The notes under the pieces were generated by a model. It was not told the DNA's origin. It worked only from the letters and a program-made list of their open reading frames with translations, and did no database searches. Below, one piece after another: positions 6,353-13,326 of a DNA stretch of 13,367 nucleotides. This DNA comes from DASUFH01 sp036274645 (GTDB taxonomy: Bacteria; Acidobacteriota; Terriglobia; 20CM-2-55-15). A program made the translations under genes and the position numbers. Within the stretch, counting starts at the first letter, position 1; every line of letters begins with the position of its first letter. The DNA lies in contig DASUFH010000478.1 in NCBI GenBank assembly GCA_036274645.1, positions 1 to 13,367 of the forward strand. The letters are read 5' to 3'.

Positions 6353-7831
6353 ATGAACTATCAAAATCTCATCGACGGAAAGTGGACCGATCCCGCGGAC
6401 GGTGGAACTCACGAGAACCGCAATCCGGCAAACAACAACGAATGCGTCGGCGTATTTCCATCGTCGACGGAGAAAGATGTCGATCGCGCGGTCAGCGCCG
6501 CAAAAGAAGCGTTCAAGACCTGGCGTCTTGTGCCGGCGCCGCATCGCGCGGAGATCCTGTTTCGCGCGGCAGAAAAACTCGTCGCCCGAAAGGAAGAGTT
6601 CGCGCGCGATATGACCCGCGAGATGGGCAAGGCGCTGAAAGAGACCCGCGGAGACGTCCAGGAAGCCATCGACATGACCTACTACATGGCCGGTGAAGGA
6701 CGCCGCATGTTCGGTCAGACCACACCCGCGGAGCTGCCCGAGAAGTTCGCCATGTCGACGCGCAATCCGGTCGGTGTGTGTGGACTCATCACGCCATGGA
6801 ACTTTCCCATGGCCATTCCTTCCTGGAAGGTCATGCCGGCGCTGGTGGCCGGCAACACCGTCGTGTTGAAGCCGGCCGAAGACACGCCGCTGTCGACATG
6901 GCATCTCGTCAAGGTGCTGGAGGAGGCCGGGATTCCCCCGGGCGTGGTCAACCTGGTGATGGGATCCGGCAAGAAGGTCGGCGTTCCGTTGACGAGTCAT
7001 CCCGGCATCAACCTGATGTCGTTTACCGGATCGACCGCCGTCGGCCGGGAAGTGGCCGTCACGTGCGCCCCGTCGTTCCGGCGGGTCCATCTCGAAATGG
7101 GTGGCAAGAACGCGCTCATGATCATGGATGACGCCAATGTGGATCTCGCCGTGGACGGCGCCATCTGGGGCGGGTTCGGCACCGCCGGTCAACGCTGCAC
7201 CGCGGCCAGCCGCGCCATCGTCCACAAGAAGGTGCTCAAGGAGTTCACCGATAAGTTCATTGAGCGCGCGCGCCGGCTGAAGGTCGGCAACGGGCTCGAT
7301 CCCGGAATCGAGGTTGGCCCCGTCGTGAACGAGACCCAGCTGAAGCGCGTTCAGGAATACATCAGGATTGGCGCGGGTGAAGGCGCCAGACTGTTGTGCG
7401 GCGGGAACCGCCTGGAGACCGGCGCGTTGAAAGACGGCTACTTTCTGGAACCCACGATCTTTGGCGACGTCGATCGAAAAATGAGAATCGCCCAGGAAGA
7501 AATCTTCGGTCCGGTGGTCGCCATCATCCCGTGCAACGATTTCGACGACGCCGTCGAGATTGCCAACGGCGTTCAATACGGCCTGTCGGCGGCGATCTAC
7601 ACCGCGGACGTCAACCGGGCGTTTCGGGCCATGCGCGATATGGAAACGGGAATCTTCTACGTCAATGCCTCCACCATCGGCGCGGAAGTGCACCTGCCGT
7701 TCGGCGGGCTGAAGTCGACCGGAAACGGCCATCGCGAAGCCGGAACGGCCGCCCTCGACGTGTTCTCGGAATGGAAGTCGATCTACGTGGACTACAGCGG
7801 CCGGCTGCAGAAAGCGCAGGGCATCGACTAG
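6353..7831 (+). CDS. NAD(P)-dependent aldehyde dehydrogenase family protein
   Basis: This 492-aa enzyme of the ALDH superfamily oxidises an aldehyde, probably a semialdehyde, to the acid through a thioester on cysteine. Key residues are in place: ITPWNFP with N150, cofactor-binding K173 in VLKPAEDTP, the SFTGSTAVG loop (223-231), general base E248 in LEMGGKN, nucleophile C282 in GQRCTAASR, and E383 in EEIFGP. The ending PFGGLKSTGNGHREAG, then EWKSIYVDYSG, resembles the bacterial group annotated as alpha-ketoglutarate semialdehyde or L-aminoadipate semialdehyde (ALDH7-like) dehydrogenases. Substrate is not decidable here. MNYQNLIDGKW is the normal family N terminus, but no Shine-Dalgarno is seen and the ATG lies only 14 nt beyond the terminator T-run, so where its transcript begins is unclear. 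The lipoyl/octanoyl transferase gene follows after 13 bp. Confidence 0.95.
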   Translation: MNYQNLIDGKWTDPADGGTHENRNPANNNECVGVFPSSTEKDVDRAVSAAKEAFKTWRLVPAPHRAEILFRAAEKLVARKEEFARDMTREMGKALKETRGDVQEAIDMTYYMAGEGRRMFGQTTPAELPEKFAMSTRNPVGVCGLITPWNFPMAIPSWKVMPALVAGNTVVLKPAEDTPLSTWHLVKVLEEAGIPPGVVNLVMGSGKKVGVPLTSHPGINLMSFTGSTAVGREVAVTCAPSFRRVHLEMGGKNALMIMDDANVDLAVDGAIWGGFGTAGQRCTAASRAIVHKKVLKEFTDKFIERARRLKVGNGLDPGIEVGPVVNETQLKRVQEYIRIGAGEGARLLCGGNRLETGALKDGYFLEPTIFGDVDRKMRIAQEEIFGPVVAIIPCNDFDDAVEIANGVQYGLSAAIYTADVNRAFRAMRDMETGIFYVNASTIGAEVHLPFGGLKSTGNGHREAGTAALDVFSEWKSIYVDYSGRLQKAQGID

Positions 7832-7844
7832 ACTTGCGGCAGGC

Positions 7845-8564
7845 ATGACTTCCTGGAAACTGTTCGTCGATGGACCGTTGAGTGGCGCGCTCAACATGTC
7901 CATCGACGACCGTCTGCTGCAGGAAGCCGAAGGATCATCCGATCCGATCACCATGGTGCGCCTGTACCAGTGGGAACGGCCGACCGTTTCGCTCGGGCGC
8001 AACCAGAAGCCTGAGGCGGCCGTCGATCTGGAGTTCTGCCGGAACCAGGGGATCGATATCGTTCACCGGCCGACCGGGGGCCGCGCCGTTCTGCACGAAG
8101 ACGAACTGACATACGCCATCGTTTCCAACGACACGTCCTTGTTCGGCGAGGGTGTCTACGCCAATTACAAGCGGATCGCCGAAGCGCTGGCCGGCGGCCT
8201 CAATCGGGTCGGCGCCGCCGCGGCGCTGGTTCCCGAAACCCGCCATGCCACGCGAATGCCGGACGGATTGGACCCGCCCTGCTTCCTGTCGCCGTCGCGC
8301 TATGAATTGACGATCGCGGGCAGGAAAGTGGCCGGCAGCGCCCAGCGCCGGCTGCGGCGCAGCTTCCTGCAACATGGCTCGATTCCCCTGACCTGCGACC
8401 GGGACAAACTCGCCCGAGTCACGCGCATGGCGGACCCGTCGCCGCTCTACCAGGAGATGGCGGGGCTCAACGAGTTTCTTTCCATGCCTGTCACGGCTTC
8501 GGCTCTTGTCGAGGCGTTGGTGTCCAGCTTTCAAAGCTGTTTTGAAATCGAATTCCGACTGTAA
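7845..8564 (+). CDS. Octanoyl/lipoyl transferase, LipM/LplA family
   Basis: This 239-aa cytosolic enzyme of the biotin/lipoate protein ligase fold attaches octanoyl or lipoyl groups to lysines of lipoyl domains (GcvH, E2 subunits). The family motif RPTGGRAVLHEDELTYAI spans 75-92. The conserved lysine is K161 in GRKVAGSAQRR, followed by LQHGSIPL (175-182). C146 in PPCFLSPSRYEL matches the position of the catalytic cysteine of LipM-type octanoyl-ACP:GcvH transferases. That, plus the absence of an LplA C-terminal accessory domain, favours octanoyltransferase over ATP-dependent ligase. The N-terminal WxLxxDGPxxGAxNMSID is typical. It starts 13 bp after the aldehyde dehydrogenase stop with a weak GGCAGG upstream and is probably cotranscribed with it. 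No metabolic link to that neighbour is evident. Confidence 0.92.
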   Translation: MTSWKLFVDGPLSGALNMSIDDRLLQEAEGSSDPITMVRLYQWERPTVSLGRNQKPEAAVDLEFCRNQGIDIVHRPTGGRAVLHEDELTYAIVSNDTSLFGEGVYANYKRIAEALAGGLNRVGAAAALVPETRHATRMPDGLDPPCFLSPSRYELTIAGRKVAGSAQRRLRRSFLQHGSIPLTCDRDKLARVTRMADPSPLYQEMAGLNEFLSMPVTASALVEALVSSFQSCFEIEFRL

Positions 8565-8609
8565 GCGTGCCCCTCTCCCGCTCCCTGTCCGTCGGATGCG
8601 AAGTCCAGT

Positions 8610-8851
8610 GCACACCGGAGGCGTGCCAGGATGATAGCCCGGGGTGAGCGAGCTGCGGAGCGCGAGCCTGATAGGGCGATGCAGAAAGAAGACGCGAGCC
8701 ACCCCGGGGTCGATCATGCAACGAAACTGGCGCCCCGGGAGGGGCGCCGGGAATCCTTGCGCCCCTCCCGGGCCGCACCGGCCGATGGGAGAACCTCCCC
8801 GGGTGTCGCTTCGCTCCACCCGGGCTAGTCTCCGGCACGCCTCCGGCGTGC
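8610..8851. repeat. Palindromic intergenic repeat element (MITE/REP-like)
   Basis: The gene-free stretch 8565-8941 holds an element with inverted ends: the 18 bases at 8610-8627 match the complement of 8834-8851 with one mismatch, and homology continues inward through TAGCCCGGG and AGCGA-type motifs (8635-8653 against 8811-8827). Nested hairpins fill it: CCCGGGGTG 8638-8646 with 8700-8708; GGCGCCCC 8729-8736 with 8741-8748; a perfect 14-bp pair 8734-8747 with 8759-8772; CCCGGGTG 8798-8805 with 8817-8824; and GCACGCC 8835-8841 with 8845-8851. There is no coding potential I trust. CCCTCTCCCG occurs on both sides (8571-8580, 8870-8879). It looks like a dispersed non-autonomous repeat; copy number cannot be judged from one window. 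Confidence 0.75.
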
Positions 8852-8904
8852 AAAACAGCCAGGCTCCAGCCCTCTCCCGGGGACGGGAAGCAGCTCTCCC
8901 GTGG

Positions 8905-8934
8905 TTGACCCTCAAATTGCCGGAATGCTATAAC
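8905..8934 (+). promoter_or_regulatory. hrcA operon promoter, leaderless type
   Basis: TTGACC (8905-8910) and TATAAC (8929-8934) are separated by 18 bp. The -10 ends 7 nt before the hrcA ATG, so transcription would begin at or next to the start codon. No Shine-Dalgarno precedes the ATG. No CIRCE operator (TTAGCACTC with an inverted partner) overlaps it. Confidence 0.75.
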
Positions 8935-8941
8935 TTCGACC

Positions 8942-10000
8942 ATGACGCACAGGGATGCCCATGGCGAATTAGTCGGCCGGACGGGAGAAATCCTGCGGCT
9001 GCTGGTTCGGATGCACATCGCCTCCTGCGATCCGGTCGGTTCGCGAACGCTCTCGAAGTCCATCGCCGGGAAGCTCAGCCCGGCCACCATACGGAACATC
9101 ATGGCCGATCTGGAGGAAGGTGGCTATCTGGTTCAGCCGCATACTTCGGCCGGACGTGTGCCCTCCGACAAGGGCTACCGGTTCTATGTGGATACCCTGA
9201 ACGACGCTACGCGGCTCAGCCGGGCCGACGAACGCATGGTCGATCAGTTGTTCGGCGGAAGCGACACGCCCGAGGAAATCATGGCCAGCGCTTCCCGCCT
9301 GCTTTCAACCGTTTCGGGAAACGTGGGAATTGTGACGGCGCCTCCCCTGGCGTCCACCCAGATGAAACACATCGAGTTCATGAATCTGGGCGACAACAGG
9401 GTACTCGTCATATTCGTGTCGAGGTCCGGATTGCTGCAGAAGAAGGTGATCCGTCTGCAGGAAGGCTATTCTCAGGAGGAACTCAATCGGGCCGGAAGAA
9501 TGCTGGTGGATCGGTTCACCGACAAGACGCTGACGGAAATCCGGAGCGAACTGGTCCGGCTGATGGAAGAAGAGCGGCAACTCTACGACCGCATGCTCCA
9601 TCTGCTGGGAGCGTGGAAGAGCACCCTCGATGAGGAGATCGAACCGGCGGTTTCTGAGGTGTATGTCCAGGGCGCGACCAATATCGTTCACCAGCCGGAG
9701 TTTGCGGACATCGAACGGATGCGCGCGCTGTTTGAGATGTTTGAAGAAAAGGGACGCCTGGTCCGGATTCTGAACGCCTGTATCGCCGCGGATCCTGCCG
9801 GCGCCGTCAAGATTGCGATCGGATCGGAACTCGGGGCGCCCTCGATGCGCGCTTTTACGGCCATTGTCACCACCTACGCCGCCCGGGACAACACGATCGG
9901 GTTTCTGGGGATCATCGGTCCCACCCGGATGGAATACGAACGCGGTATATCGATCGTCGGCCACCTTGGACGGTTGATGACCCAGAGAATCAACGCTTAA
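8942..10000 (+). CDS. hrcA: Heat-inducible transcription repressor HrcA
   Basis: HrcA represses chaperone genes by binding CIRCE operators and is kept active by GroEL. The 352-aa length is normal. The N-terminal winged helix (about 10-85) contains the family signature: DPVGSRTLSK (30-39), LSPATIRNIMADLEEGGYL (45-63), and HTSAGRVPSDKGYRFYVD (67-84). The remainder is the GAF-like dimerisation region with VFVSRSGLLQKKVIRL-type strands and ends GPTRMEYERGISIVGHLGRLM, the conserved HrcA tail. The start is fixed by the promoter and by the GRTGEILRLLV helix directly after it. An overlapping 329-aa frame in this area is a shadow. The gene heads hrcA-grpE-dnaJ-prmA-rsmE. Since no CIRCE is visible in this window, its target operators must be elsewhere or divergent from consensus. 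Confidence 0.97.
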   Translation: MTHRDAHGELVGRTGEILRLLVRMHIASCDPVGSRTLSKSIAGKLSPATIRNIMADLEEGGYLVQPHTSAGRVPSDKGYRFYVDTLNDATRLSRADERMVDQLFGGSDTPEEIMASASRLLSTVSGNVGIVTAPPLASTQMKHIEFMNLGDNRVLVIFVSRSGLLQKKVIRLQEGYSQEELNRAGRMLVDRFTDKTLTEIRSELVRLMEEERQLYDRMLHLLGAWKSTLDEEIEPAVSEVYVQGATNIVHQPEFADIERMRALFEMFEEKGRLVRILNACIAADPAGAVKIAIGSELGAPSMRAFTAIVTTYAARDNTIGFLGIIGPTRMEYERGISIVGHLGRLMTQRINA

Positions 10001-10034
10001 CGCGACCACCGCTAGCCGTACCGGCGCATTCGCT

Positions 10035-10040
10035 TATAAT
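10035..10040 (+). promoter_or_regulatory. Putative internal -10 box before grpE
   Basis: A perfect TATAAT in the 49-bp hrcA-grpE gap ends 9 nt before the grpE ATG. There is no recognisable -35 at 16-18 bp and no Shine-Dalgarno, so a short-leader or leaderless internal promoter is plausible but unproven. Confidence 0.45.
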
Positions 10041-10049
10041 TGACGGGCT

Positions 10050-10580
10050 ATGGAAGATAACGCGGACGCCATTATCGAAGAGCCGGGCGCGAAGGAGCCG
10101 CAAACGGCGGAACCCACCGAGTCTCTCCGCAAACTTCAGACTGAACGGGACGACCTTTATGATCGTCTTCTGCGCAAACAGGCGGAGTTCGAGAACTTCA
10201 GGAGACGAAGCGAGAAAGAGCGCGCCGAACACGCGCAATTTGCGCTGGCGGACCTGATGAAAGAGCTCCTGAACGTCCTGGATTCTTTTGAATTGGCCAT
10301 CCGGAACGCGTCGGCGGCCGAAAACGAAGCGCTCCTCAAAGGCTTCGAACTGATCCACAAACAGTTTCAGGACACGCTGGCGCGTTTCGGTTTGAAAGCC
10401 ATTGACGCCAAGGGCGCGCCCTTCGACCCCAACTTCCATCGTGCAGTGACGACCATGGATGCGGCCGGCGTCGATGAAAACACGGTTATCGAGGAACTGC
10501 GCAAGGGATACCTCCTGAATGGCCGGCTTCTGCGTGAGTCCTGGGTTGCTGTCAAAGGCGATGAAGGAGCGAAAGGGTGA
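10050..10580 (+). CDS. grpE: Nucleotide exchange factor GrpE
   Basis: GrpE releases ADP from DnaK during the chaperone cycle. The 176-aa protein has an acidic disordered start (1-25), a long dimerisation helix with EFENFRRRSEKERAE (46-60), the four-helix region (LADLMKELLNVLDSFELAI), and the beta-domain signature from FDPNFHRAVTTM (125-136) through EELRKGYLLNGRLLRESWVAV (148-168). Length is typical for a compact GrpE. Its stop overlaps the dnaJ GTG by 4 nt, which implies translational coupling. No Shine-Dalgarno is visible. dnaK, which often sits between grpE and dnaJ, is absent here. Confidence 0.97.
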   Translation: MEDNADAIIEEPGAKEPQTAEPTESLRKLQTERDDLYDRLLRKQAEFENFRRRSEKERAEHAQFALADLMKELLNVLDSFELAIRNASAAENEALLKGFELIHKQFQDTLARFGLKAIDAKGAPFDPNFHRAVTTMDAAGVDENTVIEELRKGYLLNGRLLRESWVAVKGDEGAKG

Positions 10581-11698
10581 GTTCGAAGCGCGATTATTAC
10601 GATGTTCTGGGGGTTTCCCGTGGCGCTTCGGACCAGGAAATCAAAAGCGCCTACCGGAAGCTCGCCATGCAGTACCACCCCGACCGGAACCCCGGCAATC
10701 ACGAAGCCGAGGAAAAGTTCAAACAGGCGGCGGAAGCCTATTCCGTGCTGAGTGACCCGGAGAAACGCGCGCAATTCGACCGCTTCGGGCACGCCGGTAT
10801 GTCGAATGGGGCAGGCGGTTTCGATCCGAACGCCTTTGCCGACTTCAGCGACGTCCTGGGTGATCTTTTCGGATTTGGCGATCTTTTCGGCGGCGGAACC
10901 CGTCGTGGACGTGGTGGCGCCGCACGGGGGGCCGACCTGCGCTACGATCTCGAGCTGACCTTCCAGGAAGCCGCCTTTGGCGTCAAGACGAAGCTCAAGG
11001 TCCCCCACCAGGAAGGCTGCAGCGAGTGTTCCGGCAGCGGAGCGCAAAAGGGCAGCGGCCCGTCCACCTGTCCGACCTGCAATGGCTACGGTCAGGTTCG
11101 CTTTCAGCAGGGATTCTTCAGCATTGCCCGGACCTGCTCGCACTGCCGCGGTTCGGGGAAGATCATCAAGAATCCATGCAAGGAATGCCAGGGCTCGGGC
11201 CGCGTCGCGCGGGAAAAGACGATTGAACTGAAGATTCCTGCCGGAGTCGATAACGGCGACAAGCTGCGCGTGACCGGGGAAGGAGACGCCGGCGCCCAGG
11301 GCGGACCGGCCGGTGATCTGTATGTCGTACTGCGGGTCAAAGACCATGAATTCTTCGAGCGGCGTGAGCACGATCTGTATTGCCACATTCCCGTTTCGTT
11401 TCCCCAGGCGGCGCTCGGCGCCGAGGTCGGCGTGCCCACGCTCGAGGGCGAAGAAGAAAAGCTCGCCATTCCCGCCGGAACCCAGCCCAACGCCACGTTC
11501 CGAATCAAGGGCCGAGGCATTTCCAGGCGTGGCGGTTCGGCGCGCGGCGATCTGTATGTGACCGTCACCGTTTCCGTGCCGAGAAAACTGACGCGCGAAC
11601 AACGCGAGCTGATCAACCAGCTCAACAGCGCGTTCGATCACGACAACAAGCCGATCGAAAAGACCATTCTGGAAAAAGTCCGGGAAATCTTCAGCTGA
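10577..11698 (+). CDS. dnaJ: Chaperone protein DnaJ (Hsp40, type I)
   Basis: DnaJ delivers clients to DnaK and stimulates its ATPase. All type I parts are present in the 373 aa: J domain about 6-71 with HPD at 34-36, a G/F-rich linker about 75-118, four CxxCxGxG zinc motifs (C148/C151, C165/C168, C187/C190, C201/C204), and the C-terminal client-binding domains about 213-340. The start codon is GTG, supported by AAGGAG at 10564-10569 with 7-nt spacing and by the MSSKRDYYDVLGV N terminus. It overlaps the grpE stop by 4 nt. Sequence downstream of the zinc region is of normal length, so no truncation is apparent. Confidence 0.98.
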   Translation: MSSKRDYYDVLGVSRGASDQEIKSAYRKLAMQYHPDRNPGNHEAEEKFKQAAEAYSVLSDPEKRAQFDRFGHAGMSNGAGGFDPNAFADFSDVLGDLFGFGDLFGGGTRRGRGGAARGADLRYDLELTFQEAAFGVKTKLKVPHQEGCSECSGSGAQKGSGPSTCPTCNGYGQVRFQQGFFSIARTCSHCRGSGKIIKNPCKECQGSGRVAREKTIELKIPAGVDNGDKLRVTGEGDAGAQGGPAGDLYVVLRVKDHEFFERREHDLYCHIPVSFPQAALGAEVGVPTLEGEEEKLAIPAGTQPNATFRIKGRGISRRGGSARGDLYVTVTVSVPRKLTREQRELINQLNSAFDHDNKPIEKTILEKVREIFS

Positions 11699-11712
11699 TA
11701 CGAAGGCGCTCT

Positions 11713-12582
11713 ATGTCCTGGACCCAGATCGCGTTCGACACACCTGACGATCTGAAAGACGCGATTGTTGGCGCCCTGGCCGACGACGACATCGGAGGTA
11801 TCTGGGAAAGCGGCGAGCCGCGCCCCGGAGAAACGCGTCTCGTTATCTACGTCTCCCGTCCGGACCGCGTGGACGCCGTTGAGCGTGGGATCGCCGCGTT
11901 CTTCGAACGCCTGGGAAGACCCGCGCCGGCGCTGACCCGGCTGGCTGTTGCCGACCGCGACTGGAACGAAGAGTGGAAGAAGACGTACACGAGCTTCGCC
12001 ATCGGCAAGCGTTTCTTCGTCATCCCCAGCTGGCGTCACGACGCGTGCCCTCCGGAGCGCATGCCCATCCGGATCGATCCGGGACAGGCGTTCGGCTCCG
12101 GCGTCCACGAAACTACCCAGATGACTGCGGAAGCCCTGGAATGGCTGGCGCCGGACCTTCGACCGGGTTCTGTGGTTCTGGACCTCGGAACCGGTTCCGG
12201 AATCCTCGCCATTGCCGCCCGAATGCTGGGCGCAGAAACGGTCATTGCCTGCGATTTCGATGATGTCGCGACCGGCGTCGCCCAGGCTAACGCCACGCGA
12301 AACGAACAGGAGGCGATCCGAATCTACTGCGGGTCCGCGGACGCTGTCGCGGCGGGGACCATCGATCTGATGCTGGCCAATCTGACGAGCGACACCATCG
12401 CCGCTCTTTTTCCCGCCATCGATCGCGCTCTCACGTCGTCCGGCTACGTCGTGTTTTCCGGAATCCTCATCGAACAGGGCGCCGACATTCGCGTTATTGC
12501 AGAGAACCTCGGGTACTTCATCCGCGAAGAAACGGCGCGCGGCGAATGGCTCGCCATGGTCTGTCAGAAACATGGCGCTTAG
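11713..12582 (+). CDS. prmA: Ribosomal protein L11 methyltransferase PrmA
   Basis: PrmA trimethylates ribosomal protein L11 using S-adenosylmethionine. The 289-aa protein has the N-terminal substrate-recognition domain (1-75), the family motif DWNEEWKKTY (83-92), the linker signature DPGQAFGSG (122-130) followed by HETT, the SAM-binding VVLDLGTGSGILAIAA (154-169), the acidic D181 at the second strand, and LANLTSD (221-227) in the catalytic loop. ATG 11713 follows GAAGG at 11702-11706 and lies 14 bp after dnaJ. A longer frame extends upstream inside dnaJ but is read in a different frame there and is rejected. The 3' end overlaps rsmE by 11 nt. It is the next gene of the heat-shock operon, an arrangement common in Gram-positive bacteria and some other phyla. 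Confidence 0.96.
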   Translation: MSWTQIAFDTPDDLKDAIVGALADDDIGGIWESGEPRPGETRLVIYVSRPDRVDAVERGIAAFFERLGRPAPALTRLAVADRDWNEEWKKTYTSFAIGKRFFVIPSWRHDACPPERMPIRIDPGQAFGSGVHETTQMTAEALEWLAPDLRPGSVVLDLGTGSGILAIAARMLGAETVIACDFDDVATGVAQANATRNEQEAIRIYCGSADAVAAGTIDLMLANLTSDTIAALFPAIDRALTSSGYVVFSGILIEQGADIRVIAENLGYFIREETARGEWLAMVCQKHGA

Positions 12583-13267
12583 ATCGGTCTACACGCCGGA
12601 TCCGGACTGGGTTGAAGACGGGTTGCTCCGCATCACCGGGGATGAACTGCGGCACCTGCTGGTGGCGCGTATAGAGGCCGGCGAGACGATCGAGGCGTTC
12701 GACGGTAAGGGCGCCGTGTGGACCGCTGTGGTGGAGTTGACGGGTAAGAAGGAAGTCCTGGCCCGCGTGACGAATCACCGAACGGCGCCGCCGGATCCGT
12801 GCCCGTTGATATTGGGCATGGCGCTCGTGCGTTCAGCGGCGTTTGAGTTGGCCCTCGAGAAGGCCGTGGAAATCGGCGTGGGCCGCATTGCGCCGTTCAT
12901 TGCCGCACGATCCAATGCGGCGCCCCCGCGGCAGATGGATCGGTGGACACGCATCGTGGTGGAGGCGGCAAAGCAGTCCAAACGTTTTCGACTTCCTGCG
13001 GTCGATGCGCCGGCGCGGTTCGAAGAGATTCTGGAGATTCCCGCCAGAACCCGTGTGGTTTTTGCGGAGCGCGATGGCGGGCCGTTGAAGGCCGCCGTCA
13101 AGGGATCGCCGGCGCTCTATCTGATCGGTCCGGAGGGCGGCTGGACCGACGAGGAACTGGACAAGGCGCGTTCCGGGGGATTTGCGCTGGTCAGTCTGGG
13201 ATCGGGAATTCTCAAGGCGGAAACCGCCGCAATTGTGGGAAGCGCGCTGCTGCGATACTGCTTGTAG
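12572..13267 (+). CDS. rsmE: 16S rRNA (uracil1498-N3)-methyltransferase RsmE
   Basis: RsmE methylates U1498 of 16S rRNA late in 30S assembly. The 231-aa protein has the N-terminal PUA-like domain (about 1-72, with LRITGDELRHLL at 19-30) and a C-terminal SPOUT domain with the deep trefoil knot. Signatures seen: ELALEKAVEIGVGRI (92-106), EAAKQSKR (131-138), YLIGPEGGWTDEE (183-195), and VSLGSGILKAETAA (207-220). The last motif more often has Arg in place of the G and K (GxRILRxETA), a mild deviation. It starts inside the end of prmA, 11 nt before the prmA stop, and lacks a clear Shine-Dalgarno, so coupling to prmA is likely. Palindromic repeats follow directly. Confidence 0.95.
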   Translation: MALRSVYTPDPDWVEDGLLRITGDELRHLLVARIEAGETIEAFDGKGAVWTAVVELTGKKEVLARVTNHRTAPPDPCPLILGMALVRSAAFELALEKAVEIGVGRIAPFIAARSNAAPPRQMDRWTRIVVEAAKQSKRFRLPAVDAPARFEEILEIPARTRVVFAERDGGPLKAAVKGSPALYLIGPEGGWTDEELDKARSGGFALVSLGSGILKAETAAIVGSALLRYCL

Positions 13268-13272
13268 GGGCG

Positions 13273-13326
13273 CCCTCTCCCGGCTCCGCCGGGAGAGGAG
13301 GGAGCGAGCGCAGCGAGCGACAGGTG
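13273..13326. repeat. Palindromic intergenic repeat after rsmE
   Basis: A perfect 11-bp stem with a 3-nt loop (CCTCTCCCGGC 13274-13284, GCCGGGAGAGG 13288-13298) is followed by a GAGCG-rich tract (13300-13320) and GACAGGTGAGGG. No T-run follows, so it is not a canonical terminator. It shares CCCTCTCCCG with the two sites flanking the 8610-8851 element, suggesting a repeat family used between genes in this genome. Confidence 0.65.

Noticed and set aside
6299..8002. 567-aa minus-strand open frame
   Set aside because: The longest frame in the window, but it lies opposite a full-length aldehyde dehydrogenase with intact catalytic residues and crosses the terminator; composition is shadow-like.
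8565..8941. CRISPR array or small RNA gene before hrcA
   Set aside because: The repeats are inverted and nested, with no regularly spaced direct repeats and no clear promoter-terminator pair.
8890..8945. CIRCE operator for HrcA
   Set aside because: No TTAGCACTC or GAGTGCTAA-like half sites are present upstream of hrcA or in the hrcA-grpE gap.
8644..9633. 329-aa plus-strand open frame through the palindromic repeat and hrcA
   Set aside because: It overlaps hrcA in another frame and its first third is translated from palindromes.
10040..10045. TTGACG as a -35 box before grpE
   Set aside because: A -10 at 16-18 bp would fall inside the grpE coding region and no AT-rich hexamer is there.
10367..11641. 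424-aa minus-strand open frame
   Set aside because: Antisense to grpE and dnaJ, both of which are unambiguous.
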